DNA from: JAXGVG01 sp040773965
GTDB taxonomy: Bacteria; Pseudomonadota; Alphaproteobacteria; UBA9219
Assembly (NCBI GenBank): GCA_040773965.1
Contig: JAXGVG010000032.1
Coordinates: 1-15,019 of the forward strand
Direction of reading: 5' to 3'
DNA length: 15,019 nt
The notes under the pieces: model-generated
What the model saw: only the letters and a program-made list of their open reading frames with translations
What the model was told of the DNA's origin: nothing
Databases searched by the model: none
Program-made: the position numbers and the translations under genes
Part shown: positions 6,132-13,771 of the stretch, in pieces
How positions within the stretch are numbered: the first letter of the stretch is position 1
How the letters are laid out: each line of letters begins with the position of its first letter

Positions 6132-8506
6132 GAAAAATCAGAACGTTTCTTTTCCGTTTCAGGGCCGCAGGGAAGTGCGGTTGTTTTGGTTTGCTGGCGG
6201 CGGGCGCGCTGGCGTTTTTCGTTGCCCAGGCGCAGGCCCAACAGCCCGCCTTTGTGCCGATGCTGAACGCCGCGACGGTGCCTTCCGGGGCCGAAAGCGG
6301 CCAGCCCATTCAGGACATTCAGGTGACGGGCAACCAGCGGCTGGAGCCCGAAACGATCATATCTTATTTGACTCTGGCCCGGGGCGACGTGGCGACGACC
6401 GAAACCATCGACGCTTCGCTCAAGGCGCTGTATGCCACCGGCCTTTTCGCCGATATCGGCATCGGCATGGGGGACTCGACGTTGTCCGTCAACGTTGTCG
6501 AAAACCCGGTTGTCAACCGCGTCGCTTTTGAGGGTAACGACGCCATATCGACGGAAGATCTGGAAAAGGAGGTCCAGCTCAAGCCGCGCCTTGTTTACAC
6601 GCTGCCGCGCCTGCAAAAGGATATGCAGCGCATTCTGGATCTTTACCGGCGCTCGGGCCGCTTCGGGGCGCTGGTCGATCCGAAACTGGTCAAACTGGAA
6701 CAGAACCGCGTCGATATCGTCTTTGAAATCACGGAAGGCAAACACACAGGGGTGCGCCGCATCAAGTTCATCGGCAACGATCACTATGACGACGGCGACT
6801 TGCGCGGCGTGATCAACACGCAGGAAAGCGCGTGGTGGCGCTTTTTCTCGACCTCCGACTTTTACGATCCCGATCGCACGAATTACGATCGCGAGCTTTT
6901 GCGCCGTTTTTACCTGAACGAGGGCTATATCGATTTCCGCGTGCTGTCGGCGGTGGCGGAACTTACCCCTGATCGCGAGGATTTTTTCCTGACTTTCACG
7001 GTCGAGGAAGGGGCGCGTTACAAATTCGGCAAGATCGCCGTCGACAGCGAAATCAAGGGCCTGGATACAGAGGGGCTTAAACAGCATCTTACCACCAAAG
7101 AGGGCGACTGGTACAGCGCCGACGCGGCGGAAAAGACAATCAACAGGCTGACGACCGCGCTGGGCGACATGCAGTACGCGTTTGTCGACATTACGCCGGA
7201 CATTAACCGTCACAAGGAGACCCTGACGGTCGATTTGACTTACCGGATCAAGCAGGGCCAGCGAGTCTATATCGGTCGCATCGACATCAGCGGCAACAGC
7301 CGCACGATCGACAAAGTCATCCGCCGCGAAATGCAGCTTGCGGAAGGCGATCCGTTCAGCACGACCAAAATTCACCGTTCGGAACAGCGCATCAAGGACC
7401 TCGGCTTCTTTGAAGAAGTTAAGGTTTCCCCTGCCGACGGCGCACAGCCCGACCGGGCCGACCTTAAGGTTGACGTGAAGGAAAAATCGACCGGTGAGAT
7501 TTCGTTCGGCGCCGGTTTCTCGACGACCGACGGTCCCTTGGGCGATTTCAGTGTCCGCGAACGCAACTTCCTCGGCCGGGGCCAGGACGCGCGTCTGGGC
7601 GCGACAGTGTCGGGCGTTACGAAGCAGTTCTCTCTCAGCTTCACGGAACCCTACTTCCTCGATCGCGACCTGAACGCTGGTTTCGACATCTTCCACGTGA
7701 TGCGCGACGATCAGGATCAAAGCTCATACGACGAAACCAATACGGGCTTTACGCTGCGCATGGGCTACCCGTTGTCGGAAGAGCTTCGTCAATTGGTCAG
7801 CTATACGTTGCGCAAGGACGACATTAACAATGTGCCGGATACCGCTTCGCGGTTCATCCGCGACCAGGTAGGGACCAGCGTCACATCGATTGTCGGCCAG
7901 GAACTTATCTACGATACGCGCGACAGCAAGCTTGAGCCGACCATGGGTTTTGTGACCCGTCTGAACACGGATGTGGCCGGTCTGGGCGGCGCGCGCAAGT
8001 TTTTCCGCTTGAAGATTGGCGGCACGCAGTATTACGAAATTGTCGAGAAATATGTTCTCGGCGCGACCGGCGAGGCGGGCTACATTTGGGGAATCGGACA
8101 GAAAGTTAAAATCAATGATCGTTTCTTCCTTGGCGGCGACTCCCTGCGCGGGTTCGAATATGGCGGCATGGGGCCGCGCGATATGACGGGCGGCGCTGAC
8201 GACGCGCTGGGCGGCAACCGGTTTACGCGGGCGGCGATCGAGCTGACCATGCCGACATTCCTGCCAGACGATCTTGGCTTTAAAGGCCATATTTTCGCGG
8301 ATGCCGGCACGCTGGGCAAAAACGACGAAGAGGCGTTGGCGGGCGACGACATCAAAAGAGAAGAGAATATCCGGGCCAGCCTGGGCCTTGGCATGACATG
8401 GCAATCGCCCTTCGGTCCCGTACGTCTGGATTACGCCTTTCCCGTTCTTAAGAAAGGATACGATAAGCTGGAACGCATTCACTTCAGTTTTGGAACGAAA
8501 TTCTGA
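6128..8506 (+). CDS. bamA: Outer membrane protein assembly factor BamA
   Basis: BamA is the Omp85 core of the BAM complex, which folds beta-barrel proteins into the outer membrane. The likely start is TTG 6128, overlapping the rseP stop as TTGA. From there the protein has a classic signal peptide: basic n-region MRKIRTFLFRFR, hydrophobic core, and AQA cleavage after residue 37. Five POTRA domains follow, at about 59-127, 128-205, 206-296, 297-378 and 379-455, each showing the V/I-x-F/V-x-GN-type opening strand. The 16-strand barrel fills 456-792, with the loop-6 LRGF motif at 673-676 and a terminal Phe, as expected for an outer-membrane barrel. The 792-residue length is normal. A GTG at 6074 would give a longer N terminus that spoils the signal peptide. 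No Shine-Dalgarno is visible, so translation is probably coupled to rseP. Confidence 0.95.
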   Translation: MRKIRTFLFRFRAAGKCGCFGLLAAGALAFFVAQAQAQQPAFVPMLNAATVPSGAESGQPIQDIQVTGNQRLEPETIISYLTLARGDVATTETIDASLKALYATGLFADIGIGMGDSTLSVNVVENPVVNRVAFEGNDAISTEDLEKEVQLKPRLVYTLPRLQKDMQRILDLYRRSGRFGALVDPKLVKLEQNRVDIVFEITEGKHTGVRRIKFIGNDHYDDGDLRGVINTQESAWWRFFSTSDFYDPDRTNYDRELLRRFYLNEGYIDFRVLSAVAELTPDREDFFLTFTVEEGARYKFGKIAVDSEIKGLDTEGLKQHLTTKEGDWYSADAAEKTINRLTTALGDMQYAFVDITPDINRHKETLTVDLTYRIKQGQRVYIGRIDISGNSRTIDKVIRREMQLAEGDPFSTTKIHRSEQRIKDLGFFEEVKVSPADGAQPDRADLKVDVKEKSTGEISFGAGFSTTDGPLGDFSVRERNFLGRGQDARLGATVSGVTKQFSLSFTEPYFLDRDLNAGFDIFHVMRDDQDQSSYDETNTGFTLRMGYPLSEELRQLVSYTLRKDDINNVPDTASRFIRDQVGTSVTSIVGQELIYDTRDSKLEPTMGFVTRLNTDVAGLGGARKFFRLKIGGTQYYEIVEKYVLGATGEAGYIWGIGQKVKINDRFFLGGDSLRGFEYGGMGPRDMTGGADDALGGNRFTRAAIELTMPTFLPDDLGFKGHIFADAGTLGKNDEEALAGDDIKREENIRASLGLGMTWQSPFGPVRLDYAFPVLKKGYDKLERIHFSFGTKF

Positions 8507-8524
8507 TTGGAGAGCGAAGCGGAA

Positions 8525-9217
8525 ATGGCAAGGACAGGAAACCGTTTTTCCCGGCGCTTCGGCTTTGTGCTAAAAGCGTGCCTTTCTGCCGTCATTGCCT
8601 TGACGGGCCTGCTTGCCGTTTCCGCATCCTTGCAGGCGGTCGAACCGGTTCGAAAACCTTCCGCAGCGGCAGAGCCGAAGAAAGAAGAATCCGTCCACTT
8701 GCCCGCGCCGGTTGTGGCGATTATCGACGTGCAACGCATCTTGCAGGAATCGCTGGCGGCCAAGAACGTTCAGCAGCAGCTGGAAGCCCAGCGATCGAAG
8801 TTCCAAACCGAAATTTCAGGCGAAGAAACGGACCTGCGCCGGGCGGAACAGGAACTGGCGAGACTGCGCGAAAACGTCAAGCCGGACATCTTTGCCGAGA
8901 AGGAGCAACAGCTACGTCAGCGCTTTTTAAGCGTCGAGCGCCACGTCCAGGCGCGCCGCAAGGTTTTGGATCAGGCCTTTACGGATTCGATGAATGTGGT
9001 GCGCCGTAATCTGCTGGAGGTGGTTGGCGCCGTCGCCCATGAGCGTGGCGCCAATCTCGTTATTGTCAAACAACAGGCCCTTTGGAGCGACAAGAAAATG
9101 GACATCACGGACGAAGTCCTTGTCCGGCTCAACCAAAGCTTGCCCCATGTGCCCGTCAAGGTTGCCCCGGATGAAAAGAGAAAGCCTTCCTCCACGTTCA
9201 AGGGTCCGGGACATTAA
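8525..9217 (+). CDS. skp: OmpH/Skp-family periplasmic chaperone
   Basis: Skp/OmpH proteins form periplasmic trimers that hold unfolded outer-membrane proteins on their way to BAM. The 230-residue product begins with a signal peptide (basic n-region with RFSRRF, hydrophobic stretch 13-33, likely cleavage after LQA at residue 38). The mature part opens with VVAIIDVQRILQES, the typical first strand of the family, followed by a long charged helical arm with heptad-like Glu/Arg/Gln around 75-150, and a closing VVGAVAHERGANLVI segment. ATG 8525 is preceded by GGAGAGCGAAGCGGAA; a TTG at 8507, directly after the bamA stop, is a weaker alternative. The proline- and lysine-rich tail after about residue 205 is poorly conserved. 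Position next to bamA supports the role. Confidence 0.9.
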   Translation: MARTGNRFSRRFGFVLKACLSAVIALTGLLAVSASLQAVEPVRKPSAAAEPKKEESVHLPAPVVAIIDVQRILQESLAAKNVQQQLEAQRSKFQTEISGEETDLRRAEQELARLRENVKPDIFAEKEQQLRQRFLSVERHVQARRKVLDQAFTDSMNVVRRNLLEVVGAVAHERGANLVIVKQQALWSDKKMDITDEVLVRLNQSLPHVPVKVAPDEKRKPSSTFKGPGH

Positions 9218-9332
9218 GGCTTCCGGCGGGGCTTTGGAGAGTATTGAATAGGCAGGGCTTTTCAGGCTAAACAAATAGGCCTAGCAATTTCGCCTCCCTG
9301 TGCCAGGAGGGGGCGGAAACGGAGTTGTTGTC
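9218..9332 (+). other. Intergenic gap skp–fabZ with palindrome and hairpin
   Basis: This 115-base gap is the longest inside the bamA–lpxB run and lies where lpxD would be expected; I find no remnant of lpxD in any frame. It holds an 8-base perfect palindrome TAGGCCTA and a hairpin, CCTC(C)CTG–TGC–CAGGAGG, around 9292-9309, with one bulged C and no T-run after it. GGAG about eight bases before ATG 9333 is the fabZ ribosome-binding site. The hairpin could influence fabZ expression, but nothing shows that it does. Confidence 0.4.
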
Positions 9333-9833
9333 ATGGAACGAAAAAAGAAGAAATCGGCTGAAGGCGGCACAATTGATGTCATTGGCATTATGGACAGGAT
9401 TCCGCACAGGTATCCGATGTTGCTGATCGACCGCGTCGTCGACATGGTCAAGGCCGAAAGCTGCACCGGCATCAAGAACGTGACGGCGAACGAGCCGTTC
9501 TTTCAGGGCCATTTCCCAACTCGCCCCATTATGCCAGGCGTCCTGATCATCGAGGCCATGGCGCAAACGGCGGCAACGCTCGTGGTGGATTCGCTTGAAG
9601 GCGTCGACGCCGCGACGCACATCGTTTATTTCATGACGATCGACAACGCGCGGTTCCGCCGCCCGGTCGTGCCGGGCGATCAGCTGCACATCAAGGTGAA
9701 AAAAGAACGCCACCGCGGCAACGTATGGAAATTCCGTGGCGAGGCTTTTGTCGACGATGCCTTGTGTGCCGAAGCCACCTATACCGCCATGCTTGTGCCC
9801 GACTCCGAACGCGCGATCGTCAATGACAACTGA
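9333..9833 (+). CDS. fabZ: 3-hydroxyacyl-[acyl-carrier-protein] dehydratase
   Basis: FabZ removes water from 3-hydroxyacyl-ACP in the fatty acid elongation cycle and competes with LpxA for 3-hydroxyacyl-ACP, which explains its place beside lpxA. The 166-residue hot-dog-fold protein has the opening RIPHRYPMLLIDRV segment, then catalytic His60 in GHFP and Glu74 in PGVLIIEAMAQ, and the RFRRPVVPGDQL stretch of the family. The start ATG 9333 has GGAG at a good distance; the GTG at 9300 would add a glycine-rich stretch that is not conserved. The N terminus after the ATG carries an unusual KKKK run. The stop overlaps the lpxA start by 11 bases. Confidence 0.96.
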   Translation: MERKKKKSAEGGTIDVIGIMDRIPHRYPMLLIDRVVDMVKAESCTGIKNVTANEPFFQGHFPTRPIMPGVLIIEAMAQTAATLVVDSLEGVDAATHIVYFMTIDNARFRRPVVPGDQLHIKVKKERHRGNVWKFRGEAFVDDALCAEATYTAMLVPDSERAIVNDN

Positions 9834-10620
9834 CATTCATTCCACAGCCATCGTCGACAAGGCCGCGCGCGTCGGCGAAGGCGCTGTCGTCGGTCCATAT
9901 TGTGTCGTCGGTCCGAAAGTCCAGTTGGGCGAGGGAGTCCGGCTCCTGTCTCATGTTGTCATTGATGGCCAGACCCGCATCGGTAACGGAACGGTGGTTT
10001 ATCCCTTCGCGTCGATAGGTCACCAGCCTCAGGATTTAAAGTACAAGGGCGAAGCCTCGACGCTTGAGATCGGGCAAAACAACCAGATCCGCGAATATGT
10101 GACCATGAATCCGGGCACCGAAGGCGGCGGCATGGTTACGCGTGTCGGCGACAACGGTCTTTTCATGGTGGGGGCGCACGTGGCGCATGACTGCCAGATC
10201 GGCAACAACGTCATTATGGCCAACAACGCCACGCTGGGCGGGCATGTGATAATAGGCGACTATGCGATCATCGGCGGTCTGGCGGCCGTGCATCAGTTTG
10301 TGCGCATTGGCGCGCACGCTATGATCGGCGGCATGTCGGGCGTTGAAAACGACGTCATTCCCTACGGCATGGTGAAGGGCGAACGCGCGCATCTTGCCGG
10401 GCTGAACGTCGTGGGCCTGGAAAGGCGCGGGTTCGGGCGCGACGACATCCACGCCTTACGCAGCGCCTATCGCATGCTGTTTTCAGCCGAAGGCACGATG
10501 GCCGAACGCCTCGAGGACGTGACGAACCTTTACAAGGATCACGCGCTGGTGGGCAGCGTCATCCACTTCATCCGCGACCGCACGGGCCGCGCGCTGTGCC
10601 AGCCGCGCGGCGACGCCTGA
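9823..10620 (+). CDS. lpxA: Acyl-ACP–UDP-N-acetylglucosamine O-acyltransferase
   Basis: LpxA transfers a 3-hydroxyacyl chain from ACP to O-3 of UDP-GlcNAc, the first step of lipid A synthesis. The 265-residue product is a left-handed beta-helix with hexapeptide repeats over roughly its first 190 residues, followed by a helical C-terminal domain. Catalytic His122 (His125 in E. coli) is in VAHDCQIGNN; the ANNATLGGHV and AVHQF segments follow. The residue matching the E. coli acyl-chain ruler Gly173 is also glycine here (about residue 170, in IGGMSG), which is compatible with a long hydroxyacyl substrate; that is an inference. ATG 9823 overlaps the fabZ end, which is usual for this pair. The lpxI start is four bases after its stop. 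Confidence 0.96.
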   Translation: MTTDIHSTAIVDKAARVGEGAVVGPYCVVGPKVQLGEGVRLLSHVVIDGQTRIGNGTVVYPFASIGHQPQDLKYKGEASTLEIGQNNQIREYVTMNPGTEGGGMVTRVGDNGLFMVGAHVAHDCQIGNNVIMANNATLGGHVIIGDYAIIGGLAAVHQFVRIGAHAMIGGMSGVENDVIPYGMVKGERAHLAGLNVVGLERRGFGRDDIHALRSAYRMLFSAEGTMAERLEDVTNLYKDHALVGSVIHFIRDRTGRALCQPRGDA

Positions 10621-10624
10621 GATT

Positions 10625-11467
10625 ATGAAAGCGCTTCCCAAACTCGGCATTATCGCAGGCGGTGGAACCGCGCCGCGCAGCCTGATAGATATTTGCCGGA
10701 AACAGGGGCGGGAATTCTTCGTTTTCTGCCTTGAAGGACAGGCCGACCGGGATCTTGGGGCGGGCGTTCCCCATGCCTGGCTGCCGTTGGGCGCGGGCGC
10801 GAAACTCAAGGCAATAGCCGCCGAGCAAAAAGTTGCCGAAGTTATCATGATCGGTAAGGTGCGCCGTCCTTCGCTGAAGGAAATCAGGCCCGACTGGCTG
10901 GCTCTTAAAGTGATCACGAAAATCGGCATTACCAGTTTGGGTGATGACGGACTTTTACGCGCTATTGGCAAGGTGATCGAGGAGGAGGGCGGCGTGCGCG
11001 TCATCGGCGCGCAAGACGTCTTCGCCGATCTGCTGACGCCGGAAGGCGAATTAACAACCGCCACGCCCGACGACATGGCGCAAAAGGATATTCAGCGTGG
11101 CATTGAAATCGCGCAGGCGCTGGGAAGGTTGGATATCGGCCAGGCGGTCGTGGTGCAGCAAGGCATGGTGTTGGGCGTCGAGGCCATCGAAGGCACGGAC
11201 GTCCTGATCGAACGCACCGCAAGTTTACGCCGCGAAGGGCCGGGGGGCGTTCTGGTCAAGCTGGCGAAGCCCCAACAGGACAATCGCTTCGATCTGCCCA
11301 CAGCCGGGCCGGATACGGTTGAAAGGATGAAGCAGGCAGGGCTTCGCGGTTTGGCGATTCAGGCCGGGCGGAGCCTGCTCGTAGAGCGGCAGAAGACGGT
11401 GGCAATGGCCGACGAAGCCGGAATCTTTATTATTGGTTTGACGTTGGATGCCTCCTCACATGTCTGA
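10625..11467 (+). CDS. lpxI: UDP-2,3-diacylglucosamine diphosphatase LpxI
   Basis: LpxI hydrolyses UDP-2,3-diacylglucosamine to lipid X and UMP, replacing the unrelated LpxH in most Alphaproteobacteria. The 280-residue product belongs to the DUF1009/LpxI family. An N-terminal LGIIAGGGTAPRSL at residues 7-20 begins the first domain. The C-terminal domain carries the conserved VKLAKPQQDNRFDLPTAGP segment, with Asp219 and Asp223; an aspartate of this region is catalytic in the Caulobacter enzyme, though I cannot tell by eye which one corresponds. Placement between lpxA and lpxB is the standard alphaproteobacterial context. No strong ribosome-binding site precedes ATG 10625, only four bases after the lpxA stop, so coupling is likely. 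The 3' end overlaps lpxB. Confidence 0.95.
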   Translation: MKALPKLGIIAGGGTAPRSLIDICRKQGREFFVFCLEGQADRDLGAGVPHAWLPLGAGAKLKAIAAEQKVAEVIMIGKVRRPSLKEIRPDWLALKVITKIGITSLGDDGLLRAIGKVIEEEGGVRVIGAQDVFADLLTPEGELTTATPDDMAQKDIQRGIEIAQALGRLDIGQAVVVQQGMVLGVEAIEGTDVLIERTASLRREGPGGVLVKLAKPQQDNRFDLPTAGPDTVERMKQAGLRGLAIQAGRSLLVERQKTVAMADEAGIFIIGLTLDASSHV

Positions 11468-12632
11468 ATCTCCTCTTTTTTTCCTTATTGCGGGCGAAGC
11501 CTCGGGCGATTTGCTGGGCGCGCGTTTGATGCAAGGGTTGAGGAAGCTGACGGACGGCAACGTTCGCTTTGCCGGCGTTGGCGGCGAGCGCATGCAGGCC
11601 GAGGGCCTAGAGCTTTTGTTTTCGCAGGCCGAGCTGGCGCACGTCGGATTATTCGAGGTTCTGCGCCACTTACCGCATATCGTGAAGCGCATGCGGCAAA
11701 CGGTCGCCGAAGTCGCGCGGCGGCGTCCGGCGGCGCTTGTCACCATCGATTCACCCGATTTCAGCTTTCGCGTAGCCAAAAAACTGAAAGGAAAGGGGAT
11801 TCCGCTTATCCATTACGTCGCGCCGTCGGTCTGGGCATGGCGGCCGGAACGCGCGAAAAAAATCGCAAAATTTCTCGATCATCTGCTGGCGCTCCTGCCG
11901 TTCGAGCCACAGTACTTCACAAAAGAGGGACTGGCGTGCACGTTTGTGGGGCACCCGATCGTCGAAAGCCACGCTGCCGATGGCGATGCCGCCCGGTTCC
12001 GCGCGCGCCACGATATACCCGAAGACGCCCTAATCCTGACCGTTCTTCCAGGCAGCCGGATGAGCGAAATCAACCGCTTAATGCCCATTTTTCAAAAGAC
12101 AGTCGAAAATCTGGCCAAACGCCATCCGGGCCTCCATATCTCCATGCCGACCGTCAGCAACGTGGAATCGGCCGTACGAAAGGCCGTGCACGCTTGGCCC
12201 GCGCCGGTCACGGTGACCTTGGGCGATGAAGACAAATACGATGCGTTCGCGGCATCGACGGCGGCGCTGGCGTGTTCGGGAACCATATCGGTCGAGCTGG
12301 CCATGGCGCGGCTGCCCACCGTTATTGCCTACAAGGTAAACGCCTTGACGGCCTCCATTGTGCGCCATTTGATCAAGGCGAAATACGCCACGCTTATCAA
12401 CATCATGCAGGACCGCATGGTTATGCCGGAATATCTTCAGGAATATTGCACGCCCGAAAACCTGACGGATGCCGTCAAGGCGCTGCTGATCGATCCCGCC
12501 GCGCGCCAGCGTCAGGAATCCGAACTGGCCTCCATCGCGGGCTGGCTTGGCCACGGCACGTTTGTGCCGTCCGAACGCGCCGCGCAAGTGGTGCTTGACG
12601 TCGCGCGCAAGGCGCAGGGGCCGAAGCCATGA
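11460..12632 (+). CDS. lpxB: Lipid-A-disaccharide synthase
   Basis: LpxB joins lipid X to UDP-2,3-diacylglucosamine, forming the beta-1,6 disaccharide core of lipid A at the inner membrane; it is a GT19 enzyme with a GT-B fold. The 390-residue product has GEASGDLLGA from residue 12, the HYVAPSVWAWRPERAKK segment, HPIVE, LPGSR, and CSGTISVELAMARLP with Ser273-Gly274-Thr275 and Glu279 in the UDP-sugar site. Two starts are possible: ATG 11460 (8-base overlap with lpxI) and ATG 11448 (20-base overlap, four more residues); neither has a strong ribosome-binding site. The stop overlaps the next glycosyltransferase as ATGA. It uses the products of LpxI and of LpxD, the latter not encoded here. Confidence 0.95.
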   Translation: MSESPLFFLIAGEASGDLLGARLMQGLRKLTDGNVRFAGVGGERMQAEGLELLFSQAELAHVGLFEVLRHLPHIVKRMRQTVAEVARRRPAALVTIDSPDFSFRVAKKLKGKGIPLIHYVAPSVWAWRPERAKKIAKFLDHLLALLPFEPQYFTKEGLACTFVGHPIVESHAADGDAARFRARHDIPEDALILTVLPGSRMSEINRLMPIFQKTVENLAKRHPGLHISMPTVSNVESAVRKAVHAWPAPVTVTLGDEDKYDAFAASTAALACSGTISVELAMARLPTVIAYKVNALTASIVRHLIKAKYATLINIMQDRMVMPEYLQEYCTPENLTDAVKALLIDPAARQRQESELASIAGWLGHGTFVPSERAAQVVLDVARKAQGPKP

Positions 12633-13771
12633 CGCTGACGATTCTTCAGGTTATTCCCAATCTGGGCGCCGGAGGCGCGGAACAGGCGTGTGTCGATATT
12701 GCCAAAGGGCTGGTCGAACGCGGCGACCGCGCGCTGGTTGTGTCGGCGGGCGGCCACCGTGTGGCCGAGGCCGAACGCGCGGGCGGCAAACATACGCTTT
12801 GCAACGTACACAGCAAGAACCCTTGCGTTATCGTGAAAAACGCCTTCTGGCTGGCGCGTTTCATCCGCGAGCATAAGGTGGACATCGCGCATGTGCGCAG
12901 CCGCGCGCCCGCATGGAGCGTGTGGCTGGCCGTTCAGATGGTGCCTTGCCGTTTTGTCTCGACGTTCCATGCGGCCTATAAGTATTCGAGCGAGTTCAAG
13001 AAGTTCTATAACCGCGTTATGGCGCGCGCGGATCGTATCATTGCGATTTCGGAATTCATCGCCGGGTATATTCGGGAATCCTATGGCATCGGCGCGGAAA
13101 AAATACGGGTTATTCCGCGCGGCATCGATTTGACCCAATTTGAGCCTGAAAATGTTACCGAAGACCGCCGCGCTGCCTTGCGCGACGCCTGGCATATTAG
13201 CGCCGAGCAGCGCGTGGTGCTGATGCCAGCCAGGCTGAGCCCCATCAAGGGGCATAGGTTGCTGCTCAAAGTCATGGCCCTGTTGCCGGAGAGCGTCCCG
13301 CAGGTTGTGGCCGTTCTCGTCGGCGACGATCAGGGGAGGGAAGGCTACCGCCGCGAGCTGGAGGACATGATACGCACGGAAAATCTGCAAGACCGTGTCC
13401 GGCTTGTGCCGCATTGCGCGGATATGCCAGCGGCCTACAGTCTGGCGAGCGTAGCGGTCGTGCCCTCGCAGGTACCGGAGGGGTTCGGGCGCGTGCCGGT
13501 CGAGGCCATGGCGATGGGAATTCCGGTCATCGGAAGCGATTTGGGGGCACTTAAAGAGACCGTTGTGCACGGAAAAACGGGTTTTTTGGCGTCTTTTGAC
13601 CGTCCGGAAGCGTGGAAAGAGGCTCTTTTGAGGGTTTTAAACGGCTCGAAAGAGGACATTTCGATGATCTCGAAACAATCAATGAAACGAGCCCGCGAAA
13701 ATTTCGACAAGCAAAAAATGATTAGCCTGACCCTGTCGGTTTATGACGAGCTGATGCGCGAGGGGGCTTGA
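12629..13771 (+). CDS. Glycosyltransferase family 4 (probable LPS core)
   Basis: This is a 380-residue GT-B fold glycosyltransferase with retaining GT4 features. The N-terminal acceptor domain opens with LQVIPNLGAGGAEQACVDIA, and a HVRSRAPAWSVW segment follows near residue 90. The C-terminal donor domain has PARLSPIKGH and the E-x7-E motif with Glu284 and Glu292 in PEGFGRVPVEAMAMG. The RSRAPAW and GGAEQ patterns resemble glycosyltransferases placed beside heptosyltransferases in Rhodospirillales-type genomes. It begins within the lpxB stop (ATGA) and its own stop overlaps the GT9 gene by one base, so it belongs to the same unit. A role in adding a sugar to the lipid A–Kdo core is likely from context; donor and acceptor cannot be read from the sequence. 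Confidence 0.87.
   Translation: MTLTILQVIPNLGAGGAEQACVDIAKGLVERGDRALVVSAGGHRVAEAERAGGKHTLCNVHSKNPCVIVKNAFWLARFIREHKVDIAHVRSRAPAWSVWLAVQMVPCRFVSTFHAAYKYSSEFKKFYNRVMARADRIIAISEFIAGYIRESYGIGAEKIRVIPRGIDLTQFEPENVTEDRRAALRDAWHISAEQRVVLMPARLSPIKGHRLLLKVMALLPESVPQVVAVLVGDDQGREGYRRELEDMIRTENLQDRVRLVPHCADMPAAYSLASVAVVPSQVPEGFGRVPVEAMAMGIPVIGSDLGALKETVVHGKTGFLASFDRPEAWKEALLRVLNGSKEDISMISKQSMKRARENFDKQKMISLTLSVYDELMREGA

Noticed and set aside
6113..7720. Long open frame on the minus strand (535 codons) opposite bamA
   Set aside because: It is the reverse shadow of bamA in GC-rich DNA; the plus-strand frame has clear POTRA and barrel features, and the minus-strand translation has no recognisable motif.
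9218..9332. Possible degraded lpxD between skp and fabZ
   Set aside because: No hexapeptide-repeat pattern or LpxD motif in any frame, and 115 bases is too short to hold a recognisable remnant.
9736..9822. Longer lpxA start inside fabZ
   Set aside because: The added residues are a proline- and cysteine-rich shadow of fabZ; ATG 9823 gives the normal LpxA length.
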